Assembly: GCF_001713395.1 (NCBI RefSeq)
Contig: NZ_CP016450.1
Span: forward strand, 62,001 to 126,000
DNA: 64,000 bases
Direction: 5' to 3'
Origin: Sinorhizobium sp. RAC02
Lineage (GTDB): Bacteria; Pseudomonadota; Alphaproteobacteria; Rhizobiales; Rhizobiaceae
Shown here: piece after piece, positions 9,202-16,452 of the stretch
How the letters are laid out: each line of letters begins with the position of its first letter
Numbering within the stretch: the stretch's first letter is position 1
Notes under the pieces: model-generated
Databases searched by the model: none
What the model saw: only the letters and a program-made list of their open reading frames with translations
Told to the model about the DNA's origin: nothing
Made by a program: the position numbers and the translations under genes

Positions 9202-10352
9202 GCAAGTCTCTTCCCAAGCGTGCATCCGTGGTGATCATCGGTGGCGGCATCCAGGGTCTGTCCGTTGCATTCAATCTGGTTGAGCAGGGGCAGCGCGACA
9301 TTGTCGTTCTCGATGCCGGCTACTGGCAGGGCGGTGCTTCCGGCCGCAATGGAACGTTGATCCGACCGGGTTTTGCCTCTGAGGCCTGGACGGAACTGTT
9401 CGTGCTCACGGTGAAGGAGTGGGAGAGCTGGTCGAAGCGTCTCGGCGAGAACGTCATGTTCACGCAGCGCGGATATTCCGTGGTGTCCGAGGCGGAAAAG
9501 AGCGAGGCCATGCTTCTCGAAGGCCTGAAGGTTCAGAAGCGCCTCGGGGTCAAAAGCTGGATGCTGTCGCACCGGGAAATCGACACGTTCCTTCCGGCAA
9601 TCAACAAGTCTCGCGTCAGGGCGGTACAGCATCAGCCGGATGGCGGCGTGGCGCCGCATCATGCGGTGATGAAGGGGCTTTTGGCGTTCTGCCTGCGAAA
9701 CGATGTCGATGTGCGCTACCGGACGGCCATCACGGGGCTGGAGCGGGCAGCGTCGCGTGTGACCGCCGTTTTGGTCGGCGACGATCGCATCGAGGCAGAT
9801 TGCGTCGTCTCATGCGCAGGGCCCAACAACCCGGAAATTGCTGCGATGGCCCGCGTGCCGCTGAATGGCTTCGGGATGCGCATCGAGGCCATGGCCCTCG
9901 AGCCCACCCGCCCTCTTATCAAACCCGCCATCGCGCTGATCGATAGTCTTGCCTATTTCCATCAGACTTCGCGCGGCGAAGTGGTCGGTGGGACCGAGGT
10001 GCCGGAGCGACCGCGCATGTCGTTGAAGGTCGATCTTCCCGTCATGGCGAACATGGCGAAGGTCTACCTCGAGATGTTTCCGCAGCTCGGCGAGGTCCGC
10101 ATCCTTCGCCATTGGGCCGGGCAGCTTCATGCATCCTCCGACTATGCCCCTCTCCTGGGCGAACATCCGGACCTGAAGGACTTCTGGTTTTCGGCGGGGT
10201 GGTCCTACGGTTTCGCGGGCGCGCCGGCTGCCGGGAAGCTTTTGGCGGAAGCGATCGTAAAAGGCCGGATCGATCACAGGATGAAGCCCTTCGCGCTCGA
10301 CCGCTTCGAAAAGACAGGGCCGATCGTCGAGGGCGGGATCGTGCTCGCATGA
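9198..10352 (+). CDS. FAD-dependent oxidoreductase, SoxB/HcnC-like catalytic subunit
   Basis: 384 aa DAO-family flavoprotein: FAD-binding GGGIQG at residues 15-20, the GGASGRNGTLIRPGF loop near 45-59, and a C-terminal FSAGWSYGFAGAPAAGKLLAE segment typical of sarcosine oxidase beta, HcnC and opine oxidase B subunits. In those enzymes this subunit oxidises the C-N bond and passes electrons to the iron-sulfur/FAD subunit, here encoded just upstream with a 4-nt overlap. The substrate is unknown; a secondary amine or opine imported by the adjacent ABC system is the likeliest guess. Confidence 0.85.
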   Translation: MSKSLPKRASVVIIGGGIQGLSVAFNLVEQGQRDIVVLDAGYWQGGASGRNGTLIRPGFASEAWTELFVLTVKEWESWSKRLGENVMFTQRGYSVVSEAEKSEAMLLEGLKVQKRLGVKSWMLSHREIDTFLPAINKSRVRAVQHQPDGGVAPHHAVMKGLLAFCLRNDVDVRYRTAITGLERAASRVTAVLVGDDRIEADCVVSCAGPNNPEIAAMARVPLNGFGMRIEAMALEPTRPLIKPAIALIDSLAYFHQTSRGEVVGGTEVPERPRMSLKVDLPVMANMAKVYLEMFPQLGEVRILRHWAGQLHASSDYAPLLGEHPDLKDFWFSAGWSYGFAGAPAAGKLLAEAIVKGRIDHRMKPFALDRFEKTGPIVEGGIVLA

Positions 10353-10396
10353 TCGTTAGACACAACATTGTCGTACAAACACAAAGGACAGCTCCG

Positions 10397-11824
10397 ATGA
10401 GCAATCACGAGAATTTCTACATCGATGGCGATTGGGTTTCGCCCGTGAAGCCACAGACGCTCGATGTCATCAATCCGGCGACAGAAGAGGCATTCGCCCG
10501 GATCTCCGTCGGTACCGGGGCCGATGTCGACAAGGCAGTCGCGGCGGCGAAGGCCGCTTTCGAAACGTTCTCGCGTACGACGCCAGCCGAGCGGCTTACC
10601 CTCCTGAAGCGCATCTACGAGGTGTATCTTGAACGGTTTGAGGACATTGCGCACGCTGTGTCCGCCGAAATGGGCGCGCCGCTCGCATTCGCCCGCGACG
10701 CACAGGCGTGGGCGGGACGAGGTCATCTCGAGTCCACGATAAGGGCGTTCGAAGCCTATTCGTTCAGTGAAAAGCGCGGCACGACGACAGTCGTCAAGGA
10801 GCCGATCGGTGTCTGCGCCCTGATCACGCCGTGGAACTGGCCGCTCAACCAGATCGTCTGCAAGGTCGCTCCGGCGATTGCGGCCGGCTGCACGGTCGTC
10901 CTCAAGCCATCGGAAATTGCGCCCATCTCCGGCATCGTCTTTGCAGAGGTGATGCATGCGGCCGGCGTGCCGAAGGGCGTGTTCAACCTCGTCAACGGTA
11001 CGGGGCCGGATGTCGGGCAGGTCATGGCGTCTCATCCGGATGTCGATATGGTCTCCTTCACTGGGTCGACCAGGGCGGGCATCATCGTTGCGAAAGCGGC
11101 GGCCGACACGGTCAAACGCGTCGCCCAGGAGCTTGGCGGCAAGTCGGCGAACATCATCCTTCCCGACGCCGATTTCGAGATGGCGGTGACGAAAGGTGTT
11201 GGCGGCTGCTTCAGCAACACCGGGCAGTCCTGTGACGCGCCCACACGTATGCTCGTACCGAAAGACCGCCACGACGAGGCGCTGGCCATCGCGAAGACCG
11301 CGGCTGCGGCTTTTCGCACGGGTGATCCGAACTCCGCGGAGACGAATCTCGGTCCCGTGGTGAGCCAACTCCAGTTCGACAAGATCCAGCGGCTGATCGA
11401 AGCGGGCATCAGCGAAGGCGCAACGCTCGTGGCCGGTGGCCCCGGGCGGCCGGATGGGCTGAACCGCGGCTATTACATCCGGCCAACCATATTCGGGAAT
11501 GTCACCCCGACCATGACGGTCGCCCGCGAAGAAATCTTCGGCCCCGTCCTTTCCATCATTCCCTACGAGGATGAGGAGGACGCCATCCGGATCGCTAACG
11601 ACACCGTGTATGGCCTCGCCGCCTATATTCAGTCGACGGATATCGAGCGTGCCCGCCGGGTCGCTTCACGCATGCGTGCCGGATCGGTCTATCTGAATTA
11701 TCCGGCCTGGGACACGATGGCATCCTTCGGCGGATACAAGCAGTCGGGGAACGGTCGAGAGTACGCCGATTTCGGCATCCACGATTTCCTCGAGATCAAG
11801 AGCATCGTTGGCTATGGCCAGTAG
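10397..11824 (+). CDS. NAD(P)-dependent aldehyde dehydrogenase
   Basis: 475 aa, normal for the ALDH superfamily. Seen directly: the TPWNWPLNQ and KPSEIAP cofactor motifs, FTGSTRAG, the general base Glu245 in QELGGKS, and the catalytic thiol Cys279 in NTGQSC. Start ATG 10397 follows an AAAGGA ribosome binding site. It would oxidise the aldehyde produced by the upstream amine oxidases to a carboxylic acid. The gene is 44 nt behind the SoxB-like subunit gene and most likely in the same transcript; two hairpins follow its stop. Confidence 0.93.
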   Translation: MSNHENFYIDGDWVSPVKPQTLDVINPATEEAFARISVGTGADVDKAVAAAKAAFETFSRTTPAERLTLLKRIYEVYLERFEDIAHAVSAEMGAPLAFARDAQAWAGRGHLESTIRAFEAYSFSEKRGTTTVVKEPIGVCALITPWNWPLNQIVCKVAPAIAAGCTVVLKPSEIAPISGIVFAEVMHAAGVPKGVFNLVNGTGPDVGQVMASHPDVDMVSFTGSTRAGIIVAKAAADTVKRVAQELGGKSANIILPDADFEMAVTKGVGGCFSNTGQSCDAPTRMLVPKDRHDEALAIAKTAAAAFRTGDPNSAETNLGPVVSQLQFDKIQRLIEAGISEGATLVAGGPGRPDGLNRGYYIRPTIFGNVTPTMTVAREEIFGPVLSIIPYEDEEDAIRIANDTVYGLAAYIQSTDIERARRVASRMRAGSVYLNYPAWDTMASFGGYKQSGNGREYADFGIHDFLEIKSIVGYGQ

Positions 11825-11859
11825 TTTTCATTTCAGCGCCTGAGCATAGCCTGACCATC

Positions 11860-11935
11860 GGCGCAGGCGCTTACGCCTTGCGCCGACCCACCACAACAGA
11901 AATCGAGCAGGCGCGCGCTCCATCAGGAGCGCGCG
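11860..11935 (+). promoter_or_regulatory. Two consecutive hairpins after the aldehyde dehydrogenase gene
   Basis: The first is GGCGCAGGCG/CGCCTTGCGCC with a CTTA loop and one bulged base (11860-11884). The second is a perfect 10-bp stem CGCGCGCTCC/GGAGCGCGCG with loop ATCA (11912-11935). Neither is followed by a T-run, so they may be processing or attenuation structures rather than intrinsic terminators. A strong AAGGAG site for the next gene follows at 11968-11973. Confidence 0.45.
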
Positions 11936-11984
11936 AGGGAATTCTGTGGTCTTCCCTCAACGATAAAAAGGAGAACAGCTAGTG

Positions 11985-13400
11985 ATGAACAAGGTTACGC
12001 GTCGTGTCTTTCTTACGAATTCGGTGGCTGCGATAGGCGCCGCGGCTATTGCGAACCCGTTTGCGACAGCCCTGGCGATTGATCCATCGTTTCAACAGCG
12101 GGAATGGGATGTCATCGTTGTTGGCGCGGGCGTGAGCGGTCTTACCGCTGCTCATGATCTCGTCAGAGACGGCTACAAGGTCCTCGTTCTGGAGGCGCGG
12201 GGTCGAATCGGCGGAAGGATGTGGACGGACCGCACCTCGATGTCGATTCCAATCGAAAGAGGCTGCGAGCTTGTGCATGGCGGGCCGCACGTATCGACAT
12301 GGGCGATCGTACAACAGGAGAAGCTTCAGACGCACATGTTTACCCGATACTATCGCCGGGTGAACAAAGGCGATCCGTGGCAGGCGCGCGACGCGGTCGA
12401 GCATTTCTTCTTCCCGTCAGGCAAGCCGGATGGATTGAAGCTGCCGCTGCCGGAAGCCGCGTCCGGCCAGAAGGCCCAGGCCTATCTAGAGCAGATCGGC
12501 CTGCCACCCGAGAATTGGCCGGTGAATATACATCGTCTGGCGATCGATACCGAACCGCTGTACAATCAGGAAGCGGGCGAGGAACTGCTGGACACCCTCC
12601 GCCAATGTATAGAGATCAGCGACGACCCTGTCAGCTTCACGCCCATCCCCCGTCCCGATCCGAACAATCCCGAAACCAATGACGGGGATTATCGGGTCAT
12701 TGGCGGCTACGATCAGATCCTGCGTCCGCTTGCGGCGCCATTGACGATCCAACTCGACACCCAGGTCACAACCGTCGCATACACCTCGAAGGGCGTTGAG
12801 ATCGAGACGACAAAAGGGGCGTTCAAGGCAAAGCGCGCCGTGATCACCTTGCCGGCGGGCGTTCTTCAAAGCGGCAACGTGAGGTTTGACCCTCCACTTC
12901 CTGAAATGAACCTCTCTAGTCTGCGATCTTACCGGTATCTCCCAGTCTACAAGTCAGTTCTCGAATTCGATCGGCAGGTCCTGGAGTTCGACGGAAAGCC
13001 GACGGATCAGGCGGCGACCTACATGCACGACCCCAAGAGCATGTGGAACGCTTCATTGGGAACGCCCGGTTTCCAGGGAGAGATATGGGTGAACTGGTCC
13101 ACCGGCGACGCTGCGACACGGCTTTGGAGCCTGAGCCAGGACGATCGTCTTGCCGCTTCGCTCGACCAGGTGCGGTCAGCGGCAGGCGACGACAGCCTGA
13201 CATTCAAGAATGCCGTCCTTCACGATTGGGCCAATGATCCGTATTCATTGGGTGCATATGGTCGGGGAGCAGGAAAGGACCTGTATGCTCCTGCAATGGG
13301 CGTGTTGTTCTGGGCCGGCATCAGCACCAGTTCGGTTCATCGCTCGCATGACAGCGGGCGAGCCGCCGCCGAAGCGCTGAAGGCGACTTTACCGATGTAA
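11985..13400 (+). CDS. Tat-exported flavin monoamine oxidase family protein
   Basis: About 471 aa. The N-terminus TRRVFLTNSVAAIGAAAI is a twin-arginine (Tat) signal (Arg6-Arg7), so the protein should fold with its flavin in the cytoplasm and act in the periplasm. GAGVSG (47-52) and the ARGRIGGRMW motif are those of the monoamine/polyamine oxidase superfamily; the C-terminal LFWAGISTSSVHRSHDSGRAAAEA matches the flavin-binding end. ATG 11985 is chosen (GTG 11982 is adjacent), with AAGGAG 11 nt upstream. As last gene of the amine cluster it may oxidise amines before uptake. The exact substrate is unknown. Confidence 0.85.
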   Translation: MNKVTRRVFLTNSVAAIGAAAIANPFATALAIDPSFQQREWDVIVVGAGVSGLTAAHDLVRDGYKVLVLEARGRIGGRMWTDRTSMSIPIERGCELVHGGPHVSTWAIVQQEKLQTHMFTRYYRRVNKGDPWQARDAVEHFFFPSGKPDGLKLPLPEAASGQKAQAYLEQIGLPPENWPVNIHRLAIDTEPLYNQEAGEELLDTLRQCIEISDDPVSFTPIPRPDPNNPETNDGDYRVIGGYDQILRPLAAPLTIQLDTQVTTVAYTSKGVEIETTKGAFKAKRAVITLPAGVLQSGNVRFDPPLPEMNLSSLRSYRYLPVYKSVLEFDRQVLEFDGKPTDQAATYMHDPKSMWNASLGTPGFQGEIWVNWSTGDAATRLWSLSQDDRLAASLDQVRSAAGDDSLTFKNAVLHDWANDPYSLGAYGRGAGKDLYAPAMGVLFWAGISTSSVHRSHDSGRAAAEALKATLPM

Positions 13401-13473
13401 GCCAATGCGGTGGCGCGAAAGCGCCCCGCACTCGCTTCTGGACGATGCCTTGGTCGTGATCTCCAGCACGGAG

Positions 13474-13501
13474 CATAAGCCCTCTTCGCGGAGGGCTTAT
13501 G
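13474..13501. terminator. Bidirectional terminator between convergent genes
   Basis: An 11-bp perfect stem, CATAAGCCCTC (13474-13484) with GAGGGCTTATG (13491-13501), loop TTCGCG. It lies between the oppositely oriented amine oxidase and cupredoxin genes, where a shared terminator is expected. Confidence 0.7.
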
Positions 13502-13554
13502 TATTTGTGGGGCTGACGTCGACGACGATGGCAAGGTCCAACAACCGGCGTTGT

Positions 13555-13887
13555 TCAGGCCTTGACCGTGATCCTGCCGCTCATGTTGGGGTGGAAGCGA
13601 CAGTAGTAATCGACGGTGTCGCCGGCGGTTGCCACATGCGTTGCCACCTTGCCTGGCGGGATCAGGACCTCCCAACCGCCTTTCACGGTCGCGGTGTGGG
13701 CGAACGGGTCTTTGTTGGCCCATTCGATGGTCTCGCCGGCCCGGACCTCGATTTCGGCAGGCAGGAAGGCCAGCTTTTCGATCGTGACATGGACCGTTCC
13801 GTTATGCGCGCGGGCGAGCGCGCTGCCCGTCAGAACGGCCGCGCCGGTTATCAGGATCTGCCGTCGGTTGAGCAAGTTCGGTGTCAT
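13555..13887 (-). CDS. Tat-exported cupredoxin (amicyanin/pseudoazurin-like)
   Basis: 110 aa. The N-terminal NRRQILITGAAVLTG is a short Tat signal (Arg8-Arg9). The mature domain is a single small blue-copper fold with all type 1 copper ligands visible: His64 (DPFAHTA), Cys96, His99 and Met102 (YCRFHPNM). It should carry electrons or bind copper in the periplasm. It overlaps the upstream DUF4142 gene by 4 nt, so both are in one operon driven from an ECF-type promoter at 14458-14487. Amicyanins serve methylamine dehydrogenase in some bacteria, but no such enzyme is in this window, so a stress or copper role is more likely here. Confidence 0.9.
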   Translation of the reverse strand: MTPNLLNRRQILITGAAVLTGSALARAHNGTVHVTIEKLAFLPAEIEVRAGETIEWANKDPFAHTATVKGGWEVLIPPGKVATHVATAGDTVDYYCRFHPNMSGRITVKA

Positions 13888-14405
13888 TTGAGGCTTGCCG
13901 CAACGTGCTCGGCATGCTGCTGATGGCCCTGGAACAGCTTCAGGCCGGTCTCCAGCAGGCTTTTCAGCTCTCCGTTCTCGGCCGAAGGGATGAGCAGCGT
14001 CTCGAGCGCGCCGTTCACCTGCTTGTGGTAGGCAACCTCGTTATCGACATAGGCCTTGTCGAAGGCCGCGCCATCAAGCTTGCCGAGTGCGGTGCGTTTC
14101 TCCTCCGCAGCCTTGGCGAGTGCCTGGCTGGTCGCGTTGTCCTCCGGCGTCACGTTGAGCTTCTTGACGAGCGCCAGCGCCATGTCGTTGACGGCGGTGT
14201 GGTCCTTCTGCATCGACTCGGCGAAGGCCTTGACGTCGGCGTTCATCGTCTTTGCGAGGGCGAGCTTGGCGGCCTCCACATCGATGACGCCGGCGCTGTA
14301 GGCGATATGGGCGATCTGGGGATCGGTCGGCTTGTCGGCGGCCATGGTGCAGGTTGCGGCAAGGGCGAGGCAGGCCGCACCGAGCGTGGACATCAGGGTC
14401 TTCAT
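13884..14405 (-). CDS. Periplasmic DUF4142 protein
   Basis: 173 aa with a Sec signal peptide (MKTLMSTLGAACLALAATCTMA, cleavage near AD at 23) and a helical ferritin-like DUF4142 domain (IAHIAYSAGVIDVEAAKLAL ... SMQKDHTAVNDMALALVKKL). The family is widespread in rhizobia as a putative outer-membrane or periplasmic protein without established chemistry. Start ATG 14405 has an AAGGAGA ribosome binding site; the longer frame from 14474 would begin inside the promoter. It overlaps the cupredoxin gene by 4 nt and lies 83 nt downstream of the sigma factor gene, behind its own promoter copy. Confidence 0.88.
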   Translation of the reverse strand: MKTLMSTLGAACLALAATCTMAADKPTDPQIAHIAYSAGVIDVEAAKLALAKTMNADVKAFAESMQKDHTAVNDMALALVKKLNVTPEDNATSQALAKAAEEKRTALGKLDGAAFDKAYVDNEVAYHKQVNGALETLLIPSAENGELKSLLETGLKLFQGHQQHAEHVAASLK

Positions 14406-14457
14406 CGGGGTCTCCTTGACGCCGGGACTGGCCGGCGCCGGTTTGTGTTGACGTAGC

Positions 14458-14487
14458 ATTGGATGCCCGCCCATTGAGGAGGTTCCC
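14458..14487 (-). promoter_or_regulatory. ECF sigma-type promoter of the DUF4142-cupredoxin operon
   Basis: Read on the minus strand: GGGAACCT (14487-14480), a 13-nt spacer, then GCATCCAAT (14466-14458). The same two blocks with the same spacing occur upstream of the sigma gene at 15199-15228, while the spacers differ. The GGAAC -35 block is typical of ECF promoters. It begins one base beyond the sigma factor stop codon and leaves a leader of about 45 nt before ATG 14405. Confidence 0.75.
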
Positions 14488-14488
14488 G

Positions 14489-15175
14489 TTATTTTTCGAG
14501 GCCCAGTCTGGCGATGACGGCGTCCGTCAGCCGGCTGCAGCGCGCGCCGGCGAAGGGAAAGGCGTCGATGAGCACCGGGCCGATCTGCTCTTCCAGTCGG
14601 GTGCGGATCAGCTTGCGGGCGCGATGCAGGCGTGTCTTCACGGTGGCGGGTGGCAGGTCAAGCAGCATCGCCGTCTCCTCCACGCTCAATCCCTCGATGA
14701 TACGGGCGACGAAGACCAGGCGAAAGGTATCGGGGAGCGCGTCGGTTGCCTCCTCGACGAGGTGGAGAAGCTGTCGCTGCGCCATGACGCGCTCCGGATC
14801 GGCGGTGGGGGAGACAAGCGGGAAGGGGATGATCTGCGCATCCGTCGGTAGGGTGACGGCGGAGCGCTTCAATCGTTTCTGCGCGCGAAGCCGCATCAAG
14901 GCGGCGTTGAGAGCAATGCGTGAAAGCCAGGTCGACAGGGACGAGCCGCCCTTGAAGGTTCCGAGGCTGGCGAAAGCGCGCAGATATGCGTCCTGCAAGA
15001 CGTCTTCCGCGTCCGCATTGCTGCGGACGACGGCCCGCACCAGCCGATAGAGGCGCTGGTTGTGGATCGCGATGATCTGTCGGATGGCCTCGACGTCGCC
15101 CGCCACTGCGCGGCGGATCAGGTCGGCTTCCTGCGTGGCGAGGGGGTGAAGGGGACTGTTCTGCAAAGCTGGCAT
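14489..15175 (-). CDS. ECF-type RNA polymerase sigma factor
   Basis: 228 aa. Sigma-2 region at about residues 22-98 (DAEDVLQDAYLRAFASLGTF and STWLSRIALNAAL) and sigma-4 region at about 135-190 (LPDTFRLVFVARIIEGLSVEETA, then ATVKTRLHRARKLIR). No anti-sigma factor gene is adjacent, which is unusual for the group; control may be by autoregulation or by a distant partner. Start ATG 15175 has an AAAGGAG ribosome binding site and sits about 15-24 nt behind a promoter motif shared with the downstream operon, indicating that the sigma factor activates itself and the DUF4142-cupredoxin genes. Confidence 0.92.
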   Translation of the reverse strand: MPALQNSPLHPLATQEADLIRRAVAGDVEAIRQIIAIHNQRLYRLVRAVVRSNADAEDVLQDAYLRAFASLGTFKGGSSLSTWLSRIALNAALMRLRAQKRLKRSAVTLPTDAQIIPFPLVSPTADPERVMAQRQLLHLVEEATDALPDTFRLVFVARIIEGLSVEETAMLLDLPPATVKTRLHRARKLIRTRLEEQIGPVLIDAFPFAGARCSRLTDAVIARLGLEK

Positions 15176-15198
15176 CGGCGTGCTCCTTTCGGGACAAT

Positions 15199-15228
15199 AT
15201 TGGATGCCGGTCCTGCCGCAAGGTTCCC
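15199..15228 (-). promoter_or_regulatory. ECF sigma-type promoter of the sigma factor gene
   Basis: On the minus strand: GGGAACCT (15228-15221), 13-nt spacer, GCATCCAAT (15207-15199). It is identical in both boxes and spacing to the motif at 14458-14487. Expected transcription start is about 15190, leaving a very short leader before the AAAGGAG site and ATG 15175. Confidence 0.75.
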
Positions 15229-15397
15229 GGAGGCACGCGGCAGGTGGAGGGATTTTTCGGTAGTGCTGCCTTTCCGCTTTTGTTATCGACCCATCGATGG
15301 AATCCGATCGCCGTGCAGAGAACGATAACGCCGGCATCATGTCTCGGTAACCATATCTTCAAGAGATCATCGCACTGTCTCGCGCAGGAGACCGGTG

Positions 15398-16030
15398 ATG
15401 GCGAAGAAGACGACCAGGCGAAAGAAGACGACGGGCACGAAGCGTTCTGCTGCGGCGGGGCGAGGCGGCATGGCGCATTGGTATGTGCTGGGCGCAGCCG
15501 TGATCGGTGGCGTTCTCTATATGGACAACCGGGTTCCGGGGCCGGAAACGCCGGCGACGGCGATCCGCACGGCCTCCATCGAGCGCAAGGAGAAGAAGGT
15601 CGAGCGTGAGGTGCCGTTGCCGCGGCCGAGGCAGGAGCTCACTGGAAAAGTGGAAAAGCTCCCGCTCGAGCAGGCACTGCCGGCTTTTTCCGGCAAATGG
15701 TTCATCTGCACAACGCAGTCCGACTACTGCGTGCTCGATGGCAGCACGATCCTCTATGCCGGCCGCAAGGTGCGGCTTGCCGATATCGATGCGCCGGCGA
15801 TTGCGAACGCACGCTGCGACGCGGAGCGCCTGCGCGGCGGTGATGCCAAGCTGCGGCTGCGCGAAATTCTCAACGAGGGCGATGTGACTCTGGTTGCGGC
15901 GAAGGACGGCGCGCGGGCAGGGGCCACACCACATTTTGTGCTGCGAAACGGTCAATCGGTGGGCCATCGGCTCGTGCAGGAAGGGCTCGCAAAACCCTGG
16001 ACGGGGCGCCATCAATCCTGGTGCGGTTGA
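15398..16030 (+). CDS. Membrane-anchored thermonuclease-fold (SNase-like) protein, probably degenerate
   Basis: About 210 aa. A lysine/arginine-rich N-terminus (KKTTRRKKTTGTKR) precedes one transmembrane segment (WYVLGAAVIGGVLYM), so the C-terminal domain is probably outside the cytoplasmic membrane. That domain has the staphylococcal-nuclease pattern VRLADIDAP...CDAE...LVQEGLAKPW. The glutamate that normally follows DAP in active nucleases is Ala here (IDAPAI), so catalysis is doubtful. GTG 15395 is possible, but ATG 15398 is spaced 7 nt from AGGAG. It is divergent from the ECF sigma gene. Confidence 0.75.
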   Translation: MAKKTTRRKKTTGTKRSAAAGRGGMAHWYVLGAAVIGGVLYMDNRVPGPETPATAIRTASIERKEKKVEREVPLPRPRQELTGKVEKLPLEQALPAFSGKWFICTTQSDYCVLDGSTILYAGRKVRLADIDAPAIANARCDAERLRGGDAKLRLREILNEGDVTLVAAKDGARAGATPHFVLRNGQSVGHRLVQEGLAKPWTGRHQSWCG

Positions 16031-16139
16031 GGCATTAAATCTTGCGCAACCTGTGTCTTTCCGGCACAAGCCCGACGCAAGCCAGCGTTCCTATGCTTTC
16101 CGTTAACCGGGATGGTGCCGGCTGGAAAGGGACAATGAC

Positions 16140-16301
16140 ATGTCGAACGATCTCGAGCGCTACAGCGACCCGGACAATGCAACGGTTGCGCTCTTCCTCC
16201 TCGAAAATGACGCGGACGAACTGACGGACATTCTAGTGGCCGCGCTCAACGAAGCCTTCCGCATTCTCGGAGACGAAGTGTCGCCTGCGACATTCCACTA
16301 A
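16140..16301 (+). CDS. Small acidic protein, 53 aa, unknown
   Basis: ATG 16140 to TAA 16299-16301, preceded by GGAAAGG. The product begins MSNDLERYSD and is rich in Asp/Glu, with an amphipathic middle (LTDILVAALNEAFRILGDE); it has no signal peptide or membrane segment. Third codon positions are GC-rich like the neighbours, and a strong terminator follows 68 nt later, both supporting a real gene. I do not recognise the family. Confidence 0.5.
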   Translation: MSNDLERYSDPDNATVALFLLENDADELTDILVAALNEAFRILGDEVSPATFH

Positions 16302-16368
16302 TTTTACGTATCGCTTTCAGGCGAAGCCGCGGCACATTTTGCGCGAGACGCTTTGATCGCAGAAACGA

Positions 16369-16401
16369 AAGAGGGGCCGTTAAGGCCCCTCTTGCTTTTT
16401 T
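16369..16401 (+). terminator. Intrinsic terminator
   Basis: A 10-bp stem AAGAGGGGCC (16369-16378) / GGCCCCTCTT (16384-16393), loop GTTAA, followed by GC and six T. It ends the transcript of the SNase-like gene and/or the 53-aa small protein. Confidence 0.85.
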
Positions 16402-16420
16402 GGGTTTTGTCTCACCCAAA

Positions 16421-16450
16421 GCGCTGCGCACTTTTGCGCGATATGTTTTA
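16421..16450. repeat. Copy of a rhizobial-type interspersed motif
   Basis: GCGCTGCGCACTTTTGCGCG followed by ATATGTTTTA. Related degenerate copies occur at about 26530-26563, 37698-37720 and (reverse) 49541-49570. All are intergenic, next to gene ends or in promoter regions. Confidence 0.4.
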
Positions 16451-16452
16451 AA

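Noticed and set aside
13555..13887. Amicyanin acting with the nearby amine oxidases as a methylamine dehydrogenase-type chain
   Set aside because: The cupredoxin gene is on the opposite strand, in an ECF sigma operon behind a terminator, and no mau genes are present. Proximity alone is not enough.
14406..14474. N-terminal extension of the DUF4142 gene to ATG 14474
   Set aside because: It would start between the two boxes of the ECF-type promoter and would bury the signal peptide; ATG 14405 has a proper AAGGAGA site.
15176..15340. Upstream extension of the ECF sigma gene to 15340
   Set aside because: The extension spans the promoter motif at 15199-15228 and lacks homology to sigma factors; ATG 15175 has a strong ribosome binding site.
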